DNA of 64,000 bases from Streptomyces sp. LUP47B (GTDB taxonomy: Bacteria; Actinomycetota; Actinomycetes; Streptomycetales; Streptomycetaceae): contig NZ_MJAH01000005.1 of assembly GCF_001746295.1 (NCBI RefSeq), positions 117,723-181,722 on the forward strand, written 5' to 3'. The notes below the pieces were generated by a model. The model was not told where the DNA came from and searched no databases. It saw only the letters and a list, made by a program, of their open reading frames with translations. Shown piece by piece: positions 39,187 through 47,634 of this stretch. The position numbers and the translations under genes are program-made. The first letter of the stretch is position 1; each line of letters starts with the position of its first letter.

Positions 39187-40038
39187 TCAGTAGCCGTACC
39201 GACTCTTCAGGTGGCGCCAGAAATCACGCAGCATCCACTTGTCGAAGTCGGTGATCCGGGTGGCGCTGCCCGCGTTCATCAGGAAGCAGCACTGACCGGT
39301 CGGGGTCCAGTCGTAGAAGTCGTCGAGCCCGAAGGTGTGGCCGACTTCGTGGAGATAGATGTGGATGTCCTCCTGGGCGAGGGCGCCGGTGAAGTACTCC
39401 TGACCGACGCGCTGGCCCCAGTCCCCGCCGGCGCCGCCCTGGAAGCCCTTGGTGAGCCAGAGCGACTGGTCGTAGTGACGGGTCGCACCGCCGGGGCACT
39501 TCGAGTAGTTGCCGTCCTGGTGGAAGAAGCGGCCGCAGTCGGGAGCGCACTGCGGGGCGCCGCCGGAGTCCAGGTTCCCGGCGTAGATGTCGACCGAGTT
39601 GTCCGTCCACTGGAGGGTCGAGCGGTTCTTCACCGCCCAGCCGACGACGTTGACGGGCACGGTGGTGTACGGCCAGGCGTTGGTGCCGGTGCCGTTGTCG
39701 AGCATGGCCGCCATCCACTTGCCGAACTGCTTCTTCAGCGCCGCGTGGACCTGGTCCCGCAGGGCGGCACTGACGGGGGCGTCGGACTCCCAGCGGACGC
39801 AGTAGTTGACGCTTCCCCTGTTGGCGACGACCTGGTCCCAGCCGTAGTTGCGGAAGCCGTAGAGGTCGGGGTAGGTCGACTCGACGTGGTTCCACACCTC
39901 GCCCAGCGGTTGCACGAGGCCTGCGGGCGGGTTCCAGGTGTCCGCCGCCTGTGCCGGGGCCGCCGTGACGGCGGGGGCGGCGAGTACCGCGAGCAGGGCG
40001 GCGAGGACGGTGACGAGACGCGCGATGCGGGTGCGCAT
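39187..40038 (-). CDS. Secreted zinc metalloprotease (snapalysin-like metzincin)
   Basis: This 283-residue exported protein has a Sec signal peptide (MRTRIARLVTVLAALLAVLA) with probable cleavage after AQA near residue 31. The zinc site HEVGHTFGLDD at residues 230-240 fits HExxHxxGxxD (His230, Glu231, His234, Asp240), as in snapalysins. CCFLMNAG with Met254 follows as a Met-turn candidate. Six Cys could form disulfides. It is larger than typical snapalysin (about 230 residues), and the 200-residue part ahead of the active site matches no family I can name. Divergent LysR genes usually accompany snapalysin; here the divergent gene is a degenerate response regulator. Confidence 0.78.
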   Translation of the reverse strand: MRTRIARLVTVLAALLAVLAAPAVTAAPAQAADTWNPPAGLVQPLGEVWNHVESTYPDLYGFRNYGWDQVVANRGSVNYCVRWESDAPVSAALRDQVHAALKKQFGKWMAAMLDNGTGTNAWPYTTVPVNVVGWAVKNRSTLQWTDNSVDIYAGNLDSGGAPQCAPDCGRFFHQDGNYSKCPGGATRHYDQSLWLTKGFQGGAGGDWGQRVGQEYFTGALAQEDIHIYLHEVGHTFGLDDFYDWTPTGQCCFLMNAGSATRITDFDKWMLRDFWRHLKSRYGY

Positions 40039-40212
40039 GGAGTGAACTCCCTTCGTGGGGAACGGGATTCACTGTTGGGTCGCCGCCGGTCCGGCCGGGG
40101 TTGCCCCCTGCCGCACATACGCCTGAGGGCGCAAGCACAACCGGAATGTGACCCACCCCACAACCGGTACGCACCCGTTTCGATAACTCCGGAGCTACGC
40201 TGAACTCCACGA

Positions 40213-40231
40213 GAACGAAACCGTTTCGTTC
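40213..40231. promoter_or_regulatory. Perfect 19-bp palindrome GAACGAAAC-C-GTTTCGTTC
   Basis: Nine-base arms flank one central base, 40 bp upstream of the response regulator start and about 175 bp upstream of the divergent metalloprotease start. A half site CCGTTTCG also occurs near 40167. CGAAAC/GTTTCG palindromes are typical LacI family sites in actinomycetes. No LacI gene is adjacent, so the binder is unknown. Confidence 0.6.
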
Positions 40232-40270
40232 AGCATGTAGTCGGCTGGACGAGGATGGAGCACGCACGCC

Positions 40271-40948
40271 ATGACCAGCGTCCTCATCGCCACCGGCCAG
40301 TCACTTCAGCGTGTCGGCCTTCGAATGCTCCTCGAGTCCCAGCCCGACCTGAGTGTCGTCGGCGAGGCGGCACACGGGCCGGAGGCGGCCCGGCTGAGCG
40401 CCCTGCTCCGGCCGGACGTCGTCCTGCTGGAGGGCCGTGCCGCCGACACGGACACCGTCGAGACCGTCCGCCGTATCGCCCACTCCCCGGACGGGCACGC
40501 CCCGCACGTCCTGCTCCTCACCACGGCCGACGACACCTACCCCTACGCCGCCCTGCGCGCCGGAGCCGCCGGGCACCTCCGCGAGGACGCCACCGCCGAC
40601 GAACTGGTCGCGGCCGTGCGGGTCGTGGCCGCCGGTGACGTGGTCGTCTCCCCCGGACTGACCCGTGCGCTCATCGACGCCGTCCGCGACCAGCGCGCCG
40701 TCGAGAGCACCGCACCGGGCAACCGGCTGGGCACCCTCACCGGACGCGAGCGGGACGTCCTCACCGCCGTCGCCTCCGGCGACTCCAACGCCGAGATCGC
40801 CGACCGGCTCTGCATCGCCCCGACCACCGTGAAGTCCCACGTCAGCAACATCCTCACCAAGATCGGCGCTCGCGGCCGGGTACAGGCGGTGGTCTTCGCC
40901 TACGAGTCGGGGCTGGTCCGGCCGACCCAGCACGTGCTGCACGCGTGA
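40271..40948 (+). CDS. Orphan NarL-type response regulator with degenerate receiver domain
   Basis: This 225-residue protein keeps the overall layout of a NarL regulator, but its phosphorylation residues are gone. The acidic pair is T8/G9 (LIATGQ), the phospho-acceptor is E54 (VVLLEGRAAD) and the conserved Lys is E103 (GHLREDA). The TT at 82-83 remains. The C-terminal LuxR helix-turn-helix is intact (LTGRERDVLTAVASGDSNAEIADRL, then APTTVKSHVSNILTKIG). Such atypical receivers act without phosphorylation, by ligand binding, oligomer state or constitutive activity. No kinase gene is adjacent. A perfect palindrome lies 40 bp upstream and a terminator 5 bp downstream. Confidence 0.88.
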   Translation: MTSVLIATGQSLQRVGLRMLLESQPDLSVVGEAAHGPEAARLSALLRPDVVLLEGRAADTDTVETVRRIAHSPDGHAPHVLLLTTADDTYPYAALRAGAAGHLREDATADELVAAVRVVAAGDVVVSPGLTRALIDAVRDQRAVESTAPGNRLGTLTGRERDVLTAVASGDSNAEIADRLCIAPTTVKSHVSNILTKIGARGRVQAVVFAYESGLVRPTQHVLHA

Positions 40949-40952
40949 GAGA

Positions 40953-40975
40953 CCCCGGCGCCCTCCGCGCCGGGG
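40953..40975 (+). terminator. Hairpin terminator after the response regulator
   Basis: A 9-bp stem CCCCGGCGC/GCGCCGGGG closes a 5-nt loop, 5 bp after the stop codon. It lies between convergent genes and may serve both. Confidence 0.82.
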
Positions 40976-41011
40976 GCCCCGGCACACCACCGCCGAGGTC
41001 GCCTTCGCCGA

Positions 41012-42118
41012 TCAGGCAGCCGTGTAGCCGAGTTGGCGCCTCATGTATGGCGTCATGAGGGTCTTGGCCTTGGCCACGGCGCTGGTGCGGCTGCCGAGCA
41101 CCGCCGTCTCGCCACCCGGCACGGGCAGCATGGTCACCCCGTCGGCAGGGCCGAAGGGCACGATCAGCGGGGTGCGGTGGACGGGCCGGTAGAAGCGGGG
41201 CTCCTTGCGGTGCCGGCCCGCACTGTTCAGGTGCGCGCGGATGTTCCAGGCGGCGAGGTCGGCCTGGGCCAGCGCCGCCGGGGTGATCTTGAGCTCGGTG
41301 GCGTCGTTGACGTCGCCGACCGCGAAGACGTCCAGGTGCCCCTCGGCCCGCAGCGAGCGGTCGACCTTCACATGCCCGGACGGGGTCAGCAGGTCCCCGT
41401 GTCCGCCCAGCCGCAGCCAGAGCGTGTTGGGGGTGGTGCCGGTCGCCCAGAAGGAGAGGTCCGCGGCGATGACGTCGCCGCGGGCGTCGCGGTAGGTGGC
41501 GAAGTCGTTGCCCGGCGCCATGAAGGAGTCCAGCCGCACCTCCACGTCGTGCGCCTCCAGCCACTCGCGCGCCTTGCGTCCGGCCCGTTCGCTGCCCGTA
41601 CTGCCGAGCAGCTCGGGACCGGAGTGCGCGAGCGTGACCCGGGCGTCCGGCCGGGCCAGCCGGATCTCGGCGCTGAGTTCGACACCGGAGGGCCCGCCGC
41701 CGACGACGAGGACGTGCTCGGCGAAGGAGATCTTCTGCTGGTGCTCGGCGAAGGACTTCATCGCCTCCTCGGTGGTGGTCCCGGCGAAGCGGGCCGGCTC
41801 CGGGTAGTCGGCGCCGGTCGCGATCACCACCACGTCGTAGGGCAGCCGCGTGCCGTTGGCCAGCACCACTCGTCGCTCGGCGGTGTCGATGCGCACCACC
41901 TTGCCCACGACCACCTGACCGTGGCGCAGCAGCCGGTCGTACGGGATGAAGGGGGTGGCGCTCCATTCCCTGCGCACACCTGCCCGAAGGGAGGAGATAC
42001 GGTGGAAGAAGACTTCCTTGCGGTCCACGAGCGTGACCCGTGCCGTCGCGTCCAGCCGTTTCGCCAGCCGGACGCCCGCATAGCCGCCGCCGATCACCAC
42101 TACGTCGCCGTCACTCAC
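41012..42118 (-). CDS. FAD-dependent NAD(P)H oxidoreductase (NDH-2/AIF-like)
   Basis: This 368-residue protein has two dinucleotide folds: DVVVIGGGYAGVRLAKRLD (residues 5-23, FAD) and EHVLVVGGGPSGVELSAEIR near 130-150 (NAD(P)H). ATGADYPEPARF and LDVFAVGDVND near 270 are also present. It resembles type II NADH dehydrogenases and the AIF family (Pyr_redox_2). It is shorter than respiratory NDH-2 and lacks a clear C-terminal membrane anchor. The GTG at 42118 has AGGAG 7 nt upstream. The electron acceptor is unknown. No partner gene is evident; the next gene upstream encodes a DUF3224 protein after a 190-bp gap. Confidence 0.85.
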   Translation of the reverse strand: MSDGDVVVIGGGYAGVRLAKRLDATARVTLVDRKEVFFHRISSLRAGVRREWSATPFIPYDRLLRHGQVVVGKVVRIDTAERRVVLANGTRLPYDVVVIATGADYPEPARFAGTTTEEAMKSFAEHQQKISFAEHVLVVGGGPSGVELSAEIRLARPDARVTLAHSGPELLGSTGSERAGRKAREWLEAHDVEVRLDSFMAPGNDFATYRDARGDVIAADLSFWATGTTPNTLWLRLGGHGDLLTPSGHVKVDRSLRAEGHLDVFAVGDVNDATELKITPAALAQADLAAWNIRAHLNSAGRHRKEPRFYRPVHRTPLIVPFGPADGVTMLPVPGGETAVLGSRTSAVAKAKTLMTPYMRRQLGYTAA

Positions 42119-42308
42119 GCCGAGTCTCCTGAAACCGTGGGGGGAGGGAGTGCCATGGCGGACGAGCCGCTCCCCCGAGCACTCGGATGCCGGTGAGCGT
42201 AACGCTTGAAACCTAAAGTTTCGGTTGGGTTGTGTGAGCTTTGTGTGAAGCTGTCGACCCCGGGAACGTGCGATGTGCCCCTCGTTGACGGTGAGTTGGA
42301 CCGGGACG

Positions 42309-42716
42309 TCAGCCGAGCTCGTAGTCCAGCCGGATCCGGTGGGTGCCGTCGGCGTCGACCGCGAGGGCGCCGGTGCCGGAGATCCCCGCCAGGTCCCCGA
42401 TGCCGCTGGAGGGCACGATCGTGAAGAACTCCGCGGTGCGGTCGCTGCCGGAGGTGGTCGCCGAGTGCACGAAGTTGAAGGCGCCGGACCTGCCGTGCAG
42501 CGAACCCTCGAAGGACTCCATGGCCACGTAGGTGCCGACGCCGGACTGCTGGTCGTACGCGGCGGTGAACAAGGTCGCCGAGCGGCCGGCGACCTCGCCC
42601 TCGAAGTGCTTCTCCATCGTCGCGACACCGACCGGAAGCCCGGTGGCCACGGCCGGCTCGGGCTTCAGCTCGGTCGGGACGAACGCCTTCACACTGAATG
42701 TTCCGTTGGCTCTCAT
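42309..42716 (-). CDS. DUF3224 domain protein
   Basis: This 135-residue beta-barrel-like protein starts MRANGTFSVKAFVP. It carries KHFEGEVAGRSATLFTAAYDQQSGVGTYVAMESFEGSLHGRSGAFNF and FFTIVPSSGIGDLAGISGTGAL as family-type segments (residues about 35-110). It fits the DUF3224 family, which I believe has an allene oxide cyclase-like fold and no established role. The ATG at 42716 is chosen over a TTG 30 nt upstream. It is 51 bp downstream of the YceI gene on the same strand. Confidence 0.78.
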   Translation of the reverse strand: MRANGTFSVKAFVPTELKPEPAVATGLPVGVATMEKHFEGEVAGRSATLFTAAYDQQSGVGTYVAMESFEGSLHGRSGAFNFVHSATTSGSDRTAEFFTIVPSSGIGDLAGISGTGALAVDADGTHRIRLDYELG

Positions 42717-42767
42717 GCGCCCGACGGTACCGACCGGGACTGACAATGCCCGGCTGTCCGCTCGCGC

Positions 42768-43682
42768 CTACTTGGGCGGGGTCGGCGTGTCGTGGGTGCG
42801 GTACATCGCCTGGACGTCCAGTTCCAGCTGGACCGTGGGGCCGACGACCGCGATGCCCCGGGCCAGCATCGACCGCCAGTTCAGCGTGAAATCCTCGCGG
42901 TGGAGCTCCGCCGTCGCCAGGGCCGCACAGCGCAGTTCCTCGCCGTAGCCGCCGTTCACCGTGCCGAGGTAGGTCGTGTCCAGGGCGACCGAGCGGCTCA
43001 CGCCGTGCATGGTCAGGCTGCCCTGGAGGGTCCACTTGCTCCCGCCGCGATAGGCGAAGCGGGTGCTGACGAAGTCGATGTGGGGGAAGCGTTCGACATC
43101 GAGGAAGTCGGCGGACCGCAGATGGTTGTCGCGTGTGGTGTTGCCGGTGGTGATGCTGGAGGCGTCGATACGGACCTGGACCCGGGTCTGCGCCATGTCC
43201 TGCGCGACCTGGATGCCGCCCTCGAAACGCTCGAAGCGGCCGTGGACGTGGGCCATGCCGACATGCTTGGCGATGAAGCGGATCGCGGTGTGCGGCGGAT
43301 CGAACAGCCAGACGCCGGGCGTGGGCAGTTGCAGCGCCTGGGCGGGCTGGAGCCAGACCCGCTCGGTGGGCGTCATTCCGTACGGCCCCACCTCGACCGT
43401 CTCGCGGTGCGGCTGGAGTCCCTCGGCCGCGGCCAGCAGGCTGTAACGGCCGGGCGGCAGAACGGCGAGGAAGTAGCCGTAGGGGTCGGTCGTCCCGCGG
43501 ACCGCGACCCGGTGCGTGTCCAGGGCGGTGACGGTGACGTCCGCGCCCGCCATGGGGGAGCCCATCGGGTCGACGATCTCACGGGCCACCGCGCCCGCGC
43601 CTTCCGGGAGGGGGACGGAGAGGCCCGCCGCCTCGGCAAGGGCAGCCTTGGACCGCCGACGCCGGAGCAGTGCGAGGGCCAT
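42768..43682 (-). CDS. YceI family protein with N-terminal carboxypeptidase-regulatory-like domain
   Basis: This 304-residue protein joins two domains. Residues about 30-110 read GAVAREIVDPMGSPMAGADVTVTALDTHRVAVRGTTDPYGYFLAVLPPGRYSLLAAAEG in separable blocks, the CarboxypepD_reg fold. Residues about 130-300 are a YceI lipocalin-like domain (GVWLFDPPHTAIRFIAKHVGMAHVHGRFERFEGGI; NHLRSADFLDVERFPHIDFVST; LTMHGVSRSV). YceI barrels bind polyisoprenoid or other lipids and are usually periplasmic. Here no signal peptide is visible, only RRRRSK after the start, so the location is cytoplasmic or peripheral. It is 43 bp upstream of the maleylacetate reductase stop region. Confidence 0.88.
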   Translation of the reverse strand: MALALLRRRRSKAALAEAAGLSVPLPEGAGAVAREIVDPMGSPMAGADVTVTALDTHRVAVRGTTDPYGYFLAVLPPGRYSLLAAAEGLQPHRETVEVGPYGMTPTERVWLQPAQALQLPTPGVWLFDPPHTAIRFIAKHVGMAHVHGRFERFEGGIQVAQDMAQTRVQVRIDASSITTGNTTRDNHLRSADFLDVERFPHIDFVSTRFAYRGGSKWTLQGSLTMHGVSRSVALDTTYLGTVNGGYGEELRCAALATAELHREDFTLNWRSMLARGIAVVGPTVQLELDVQAMYRTHDTPTPPK

Positions 43683-43725
43683 GATGTTCACCTTTCCTAG
43701 GGGACTTGCTGTGGTGCTGCGGTAC

Positions 43726-44789
<1,064 letters not shown>

Positions 44790-44793
<4 letters not shown>

Positions 44794-45659
44794 GCGTTCG
44801 GCTCCAGTACGAGGTCGAAGCGGGCGTGCCGGAAGGGGTTCGGCACGCCGAACTCCGCGGCCAGGGACGGGTCGTCGGTCGTCGCGAAGTCCTGCACCAG
44901 GCTCTGTTTCACGGCGAAGACGGCGTCGGAGTCGAGGTAGTCGCTGCCCGCGACGAAGATGTGGGTGGTGACGGGCGCGTGTCCTTCGGCCCCCACGATG
45001 AAGTGGATGTGGGCGGGCCGGTACGGGTGCCGTCCGGTCGCCTCCAGCAGGTCGCCGACCGGGCCGTCGGTGGGGATCGGGTACGGCGCCGGGACGCAGG
45101 TGCGGAACCAGAACCGGCCCTCGGCGTCGGCGGTGAACAGTCCGCGTCCGTTGCCCGCGGGCTGTACCTCGGGCTGCTGGACGTCGTAGAAGCCCTGGTC
45201 GTCGGCCTGCCAGACGTCGAGGACGGCGCCGGGCAGCGGGGTGCCGTCCGCCGACAGCACCCGGCCGCTGACCACGCACGGCTCGGCACCGCCCACCAGG
45301 TCGATGTCGTCCCCGAGTTCCCGCACGGGCGACTCGGTCATGTGGAAGGGGCCGAGCACGGTGGACTCGGTGGCGCCCTGTACGCGGTCGCCGTTGAGGG
45401 TCTCCACGAGCATGGAGACGCCGAGGACGTCCGAGAGCAGGATGAACTCCTGCCGGGTGTCGGTGCACTTCTGCCCGGTCGCCGTCAGGAAGGCGATCGC
45501 CTTCTCCCACTCCTCCTGGGTGAGCCGGCTCTCGCGCACGAAGTCGTGCAGGTGGCCGATCAGTCCGGCGAGCAGTTCGCGCAGGCGGGGATCGGTGGTG
45601 GCGTGGAGACTGGCGACGGCCTCCTCGGTGACGCCGGTTGCGATTGCGTCGGTGGTCAT
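44790..45659 (-). CDS. Hydroxyquinol 1,2-dioxygenase (intradiol dioxygenase)
   Basis: This 289-residue non-heme Fe(III) enzyme cleaves hydroxyquinol to maleylacetate. The N-terminal linker domain has LAGLIGHLHDFVRESRLTQEEWEKAIAFLTATGQKC (residues about 32-67). The catalytic domain has ESTVLGPFHM, then GAVLDVWQADDQGFYDVQQP with the first Tyr ligand, and HPYRPAHIHFIVGAEGH, giving the second Tyr and the two His ligands. GGAGGAG precedes the ATG at 45659 by 5 nt. Catechol dioxygenase is the alternative, but the maleylacetate reductase partner and the N-terminal domain favour hydroxyquinol. Confidence 0.9.
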
Positions 45660-45725
45660 CCCGGCTCCTCCTCGTAGACGTGTCGCTTCTTCCATGATGG
45701 CGCGCCCGGTGTGTTCGGCCCGGCC

Positions 45726-47465
45726 TCAGGCGTGTCCGAGGATCCGCCGCAGCGCGTCCGTCAGGAGTGTTCCGGCGTCCGGCGCCGCGTTCGGGTGCCG
45801 GAAGGCGACGAACCCGTCTGGCCGTACGAGCAGGGCGCCCGCGTCGGAGATCTCACTCAGCCGCGCCCAGTCGCCGTACGGGTCCTCGTACTCCTGCCCG
45901 GGACCGACGACCACGGTGGCGATCTCGATGTCCTGTGCCGCGGCGGCCCGGATCCAGCCCTCGCCGCCGATGCCGGTCAGCAGGGTGAAGCGGCCGTTGC
46001 CGACCGTGTCCAGCGTGGACACCGTCCGGGTACCGGAGGTGATCCAGGCGTGCGGGATGCGGGCGCCGGGGCGGGAGGTGGGCTGGTGGTGGAGCTCGGG
46101 ATCGCGCGCGAAGGTCTCCGCGGGGGTGCCGTCGGGGACGACGGCGTCCGAGGCGTAGCGCTGGTTGAGGTCGACGCCGTGCGCGTTGAACTCGTACACC
46201 TTGAAGGCGATGGCCTCGCGGAGCCGGGCCCGCTGCTTCTCGGCGGCCTCGGTGGCCTCCTTGCGGGCGGCGATGTTGGCCCACAGCTGTTCGGGGGTCT
46301 GCGGGGAGAGTCCGTCGAGGGACTCGAAGATCGGGGCGGTCTCGCCGATCGACTGGTTGGCGCGGGTGACGACCTGCTTGCCGACGGGAGCGCGTTCGGC
46401 GGTGTAGGAGTCGAGGAGCTTCGGGGCGGCGGTGCCGTCGAGGACGAGCTTGAGCTTCCAGGCGAGGTTGTAGGAGTCCTGGATGGAGGTGTTGGAGCCG
46501 AGGCCGTTGGACGGCGGGTGGCGGTGGGTGGCGTCACCGGCGCAGAGGACGCGGCCGTTGGAGTAGGTCTCGGCGTACATCTCGTTGACGGTCCAGGCCG
46601 AGGACGACTTGATCGTCACGGGGATGTCGTCGTCGCCGACCAGCCGGCGCACGACCGACTCGGCGTACTCGGTGGTCAGGTCGGGGGCGCCCGCGGTGAC
46701 GTCGTACCCCCACACGATCATCCACTCGTTCCACGGCCGCACACAGCGCACCAGGCCGGCGCCGATGCCGCCGACGGTGGCACCCGGGGCGAGGACCCAG
46801 TACAGGGTGGAGGGCCGGTGGGCGGTGTACTTCGCGAGGTCCGCCTCGAAGACGATGTTGATGCTGCCGGCCACGCCCATCTGGCCACCCATCGGCAGCC
46901 CGGCGTCCTCGGCGACCTTGGAGCGGCCGCCGTCCGCGCCGATCAGGTACTTGGCGCGGATCTCGTACGAGTCTCCGCGCAGCCGGTCCCGCACGGTGAC
47001 GGTCACGCCGTCGGCGTCCTGGGTGTGAGAGAGGTACTCGGTCTGGAAGCGCAGGTTGCTGCCGCGGGCGACGGCGGCGTCGACGAGGACGGGCTCCATG
47101 AGGTGCTGCGGCATGTCGCACATGCGGGTGGGGCTGGCGAGTTCATGGGCTGCCTGGACGAGCGGGTCGTTGCCCCAGGAGCGCACCCGGCCCAGTTCCT
47201 CGCCGGCGAGGCTCGTGCAGAAGGTGGTGTTGCCCATCAGATGCTGCGGGGTCGCCCGCGCGATGACGTCCTGTTCCACCCCGAGGTCGCGCAGCACCTC
47301 CATCGTGCGCTGGTTGGTGATGTGCGCGCGGGGGGTGTCGGCGAGGCTCGCGTAGCGGGTGACGACGATGTTGGGGACGCCGTAGGTGCTCAGGGCGAGC
47401 GCGGCGGAGGCTCCGGCCGGGCCGCTGCCTACGATCAGGACGTCGGTCTCGACGACGGGGGACAC
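45726..47465 (-). CDS. FAD-dependent phenol-type monooxygenase (resorcinol/2,4-dichlorophenol hydroxylase-like)
   Basis: This 579-residue flavin hydroxylase has TDVLIVGSGPAGASAALALS at residues 7-26 (FAD), ITNQRTMEVLRDLGVEQD near 50, the DG motif YLIGADGGRSKVAEDAG near 175 and VLCAGDATHRHPPSNGLGSNTSIQDSYNLAWKL near 320-352. A C-terminal thioredoxin-like domain (residues 430-579) is as in TfdB and phenol hydroxylase. In this operon it most likely hydroxylates resorcinol or a similar phenol to hydroxyquinol. The GTG at 47465 has AGGAG 6 nt upstream. It is the first gene of the operon, divergent from the AcoR-like regulator. Confidence 0.88.
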   Translation of the reverse strand: MSPVVETDVLIVGSGPAGASAALALSTYGVPNIVVTRYASLADTPRAHITNQRTMEVLRDLGVEQDVIARATPQHLMGNTTFCTSLAGEELGRVRSWGNDPLVQAAHELASPTRMCDMPQHLMEPVLVDAAVARGSNLRFQTEYLSHTQDADGVTVTVRDRLRGDSYEIRAKYLIGADGGRSKVAEDAGLPMGGQMGVAGSINIVFEADLAKYTAHRPSTLYWVLAPGATVGGIGAGLVRCVRPWNEWMIVWGYDVTAGAPDLTTEYAESVVRRLVGDDDIPVTIKSSSAWTVNEMYAETYSNGRVLCAGDATHRHPPSNGLGSNTSIQDSYNLAWKLKLVLDGTAAPKLLDSYTAERAPVGKQVVTRANQSIGETAPIFESLDGLSPQTPEQLWANIAARKEATEAAEKQRARLREAIAFKVYEFNAHGVDLNQRYASDAVVPDGTPAETFARDPELHHQPTSRPGARIPHAWITSGTRTVSTLDTVGNGRFTLLTGIGGEGWIRAAAAQDIEIATVVVGPGQEYEDPYGDWARLSEISDAGALLVRPDGFVAFRHPNAAPDAGTLLTDALRRILGHA

Positions 47466-47535
47466 GGGGCGCTCCTGGCGTGGGCTCACGGACGACGGAC
47501 AGTCTTGATCATGGTGCGTCGCGGCGATGTGCGGG

Positions 47536-47552
47536 TGTCTCAATACGAGACA
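47536..47552. promoter_or_regulatory. Activator site TGTCTC-AATAC-GAGACA
   Basis: A perfect 6-bp inverted repeat with a 5-bp spacer, about 70 bp upstream of the monooxygenase start and 83 bp upstream of the regulator start. The TGTnnC...GnnACA arrangement with Fis-like spacing fits AcoR/NtrC-family binding sites, so the divergently encoded AcoR-like protein is the probable ligand. Confidence 0.7.
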
Positions 47553-47634
47553 TGGGGCGCGTACGTCACGGCAGCCGCCGCCCGCACAGGCCAGTCGTTG
47601 TCGGTTCAACCGAACCCGCTACGGTGGGTACGTC

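Noticed and set aside
42208..42222. GAAAC-N5-GTTTC dyad upstream of the NDH-2-like gene.
   Set aside because: Five-base arms are too short to support an operator call without further copies.
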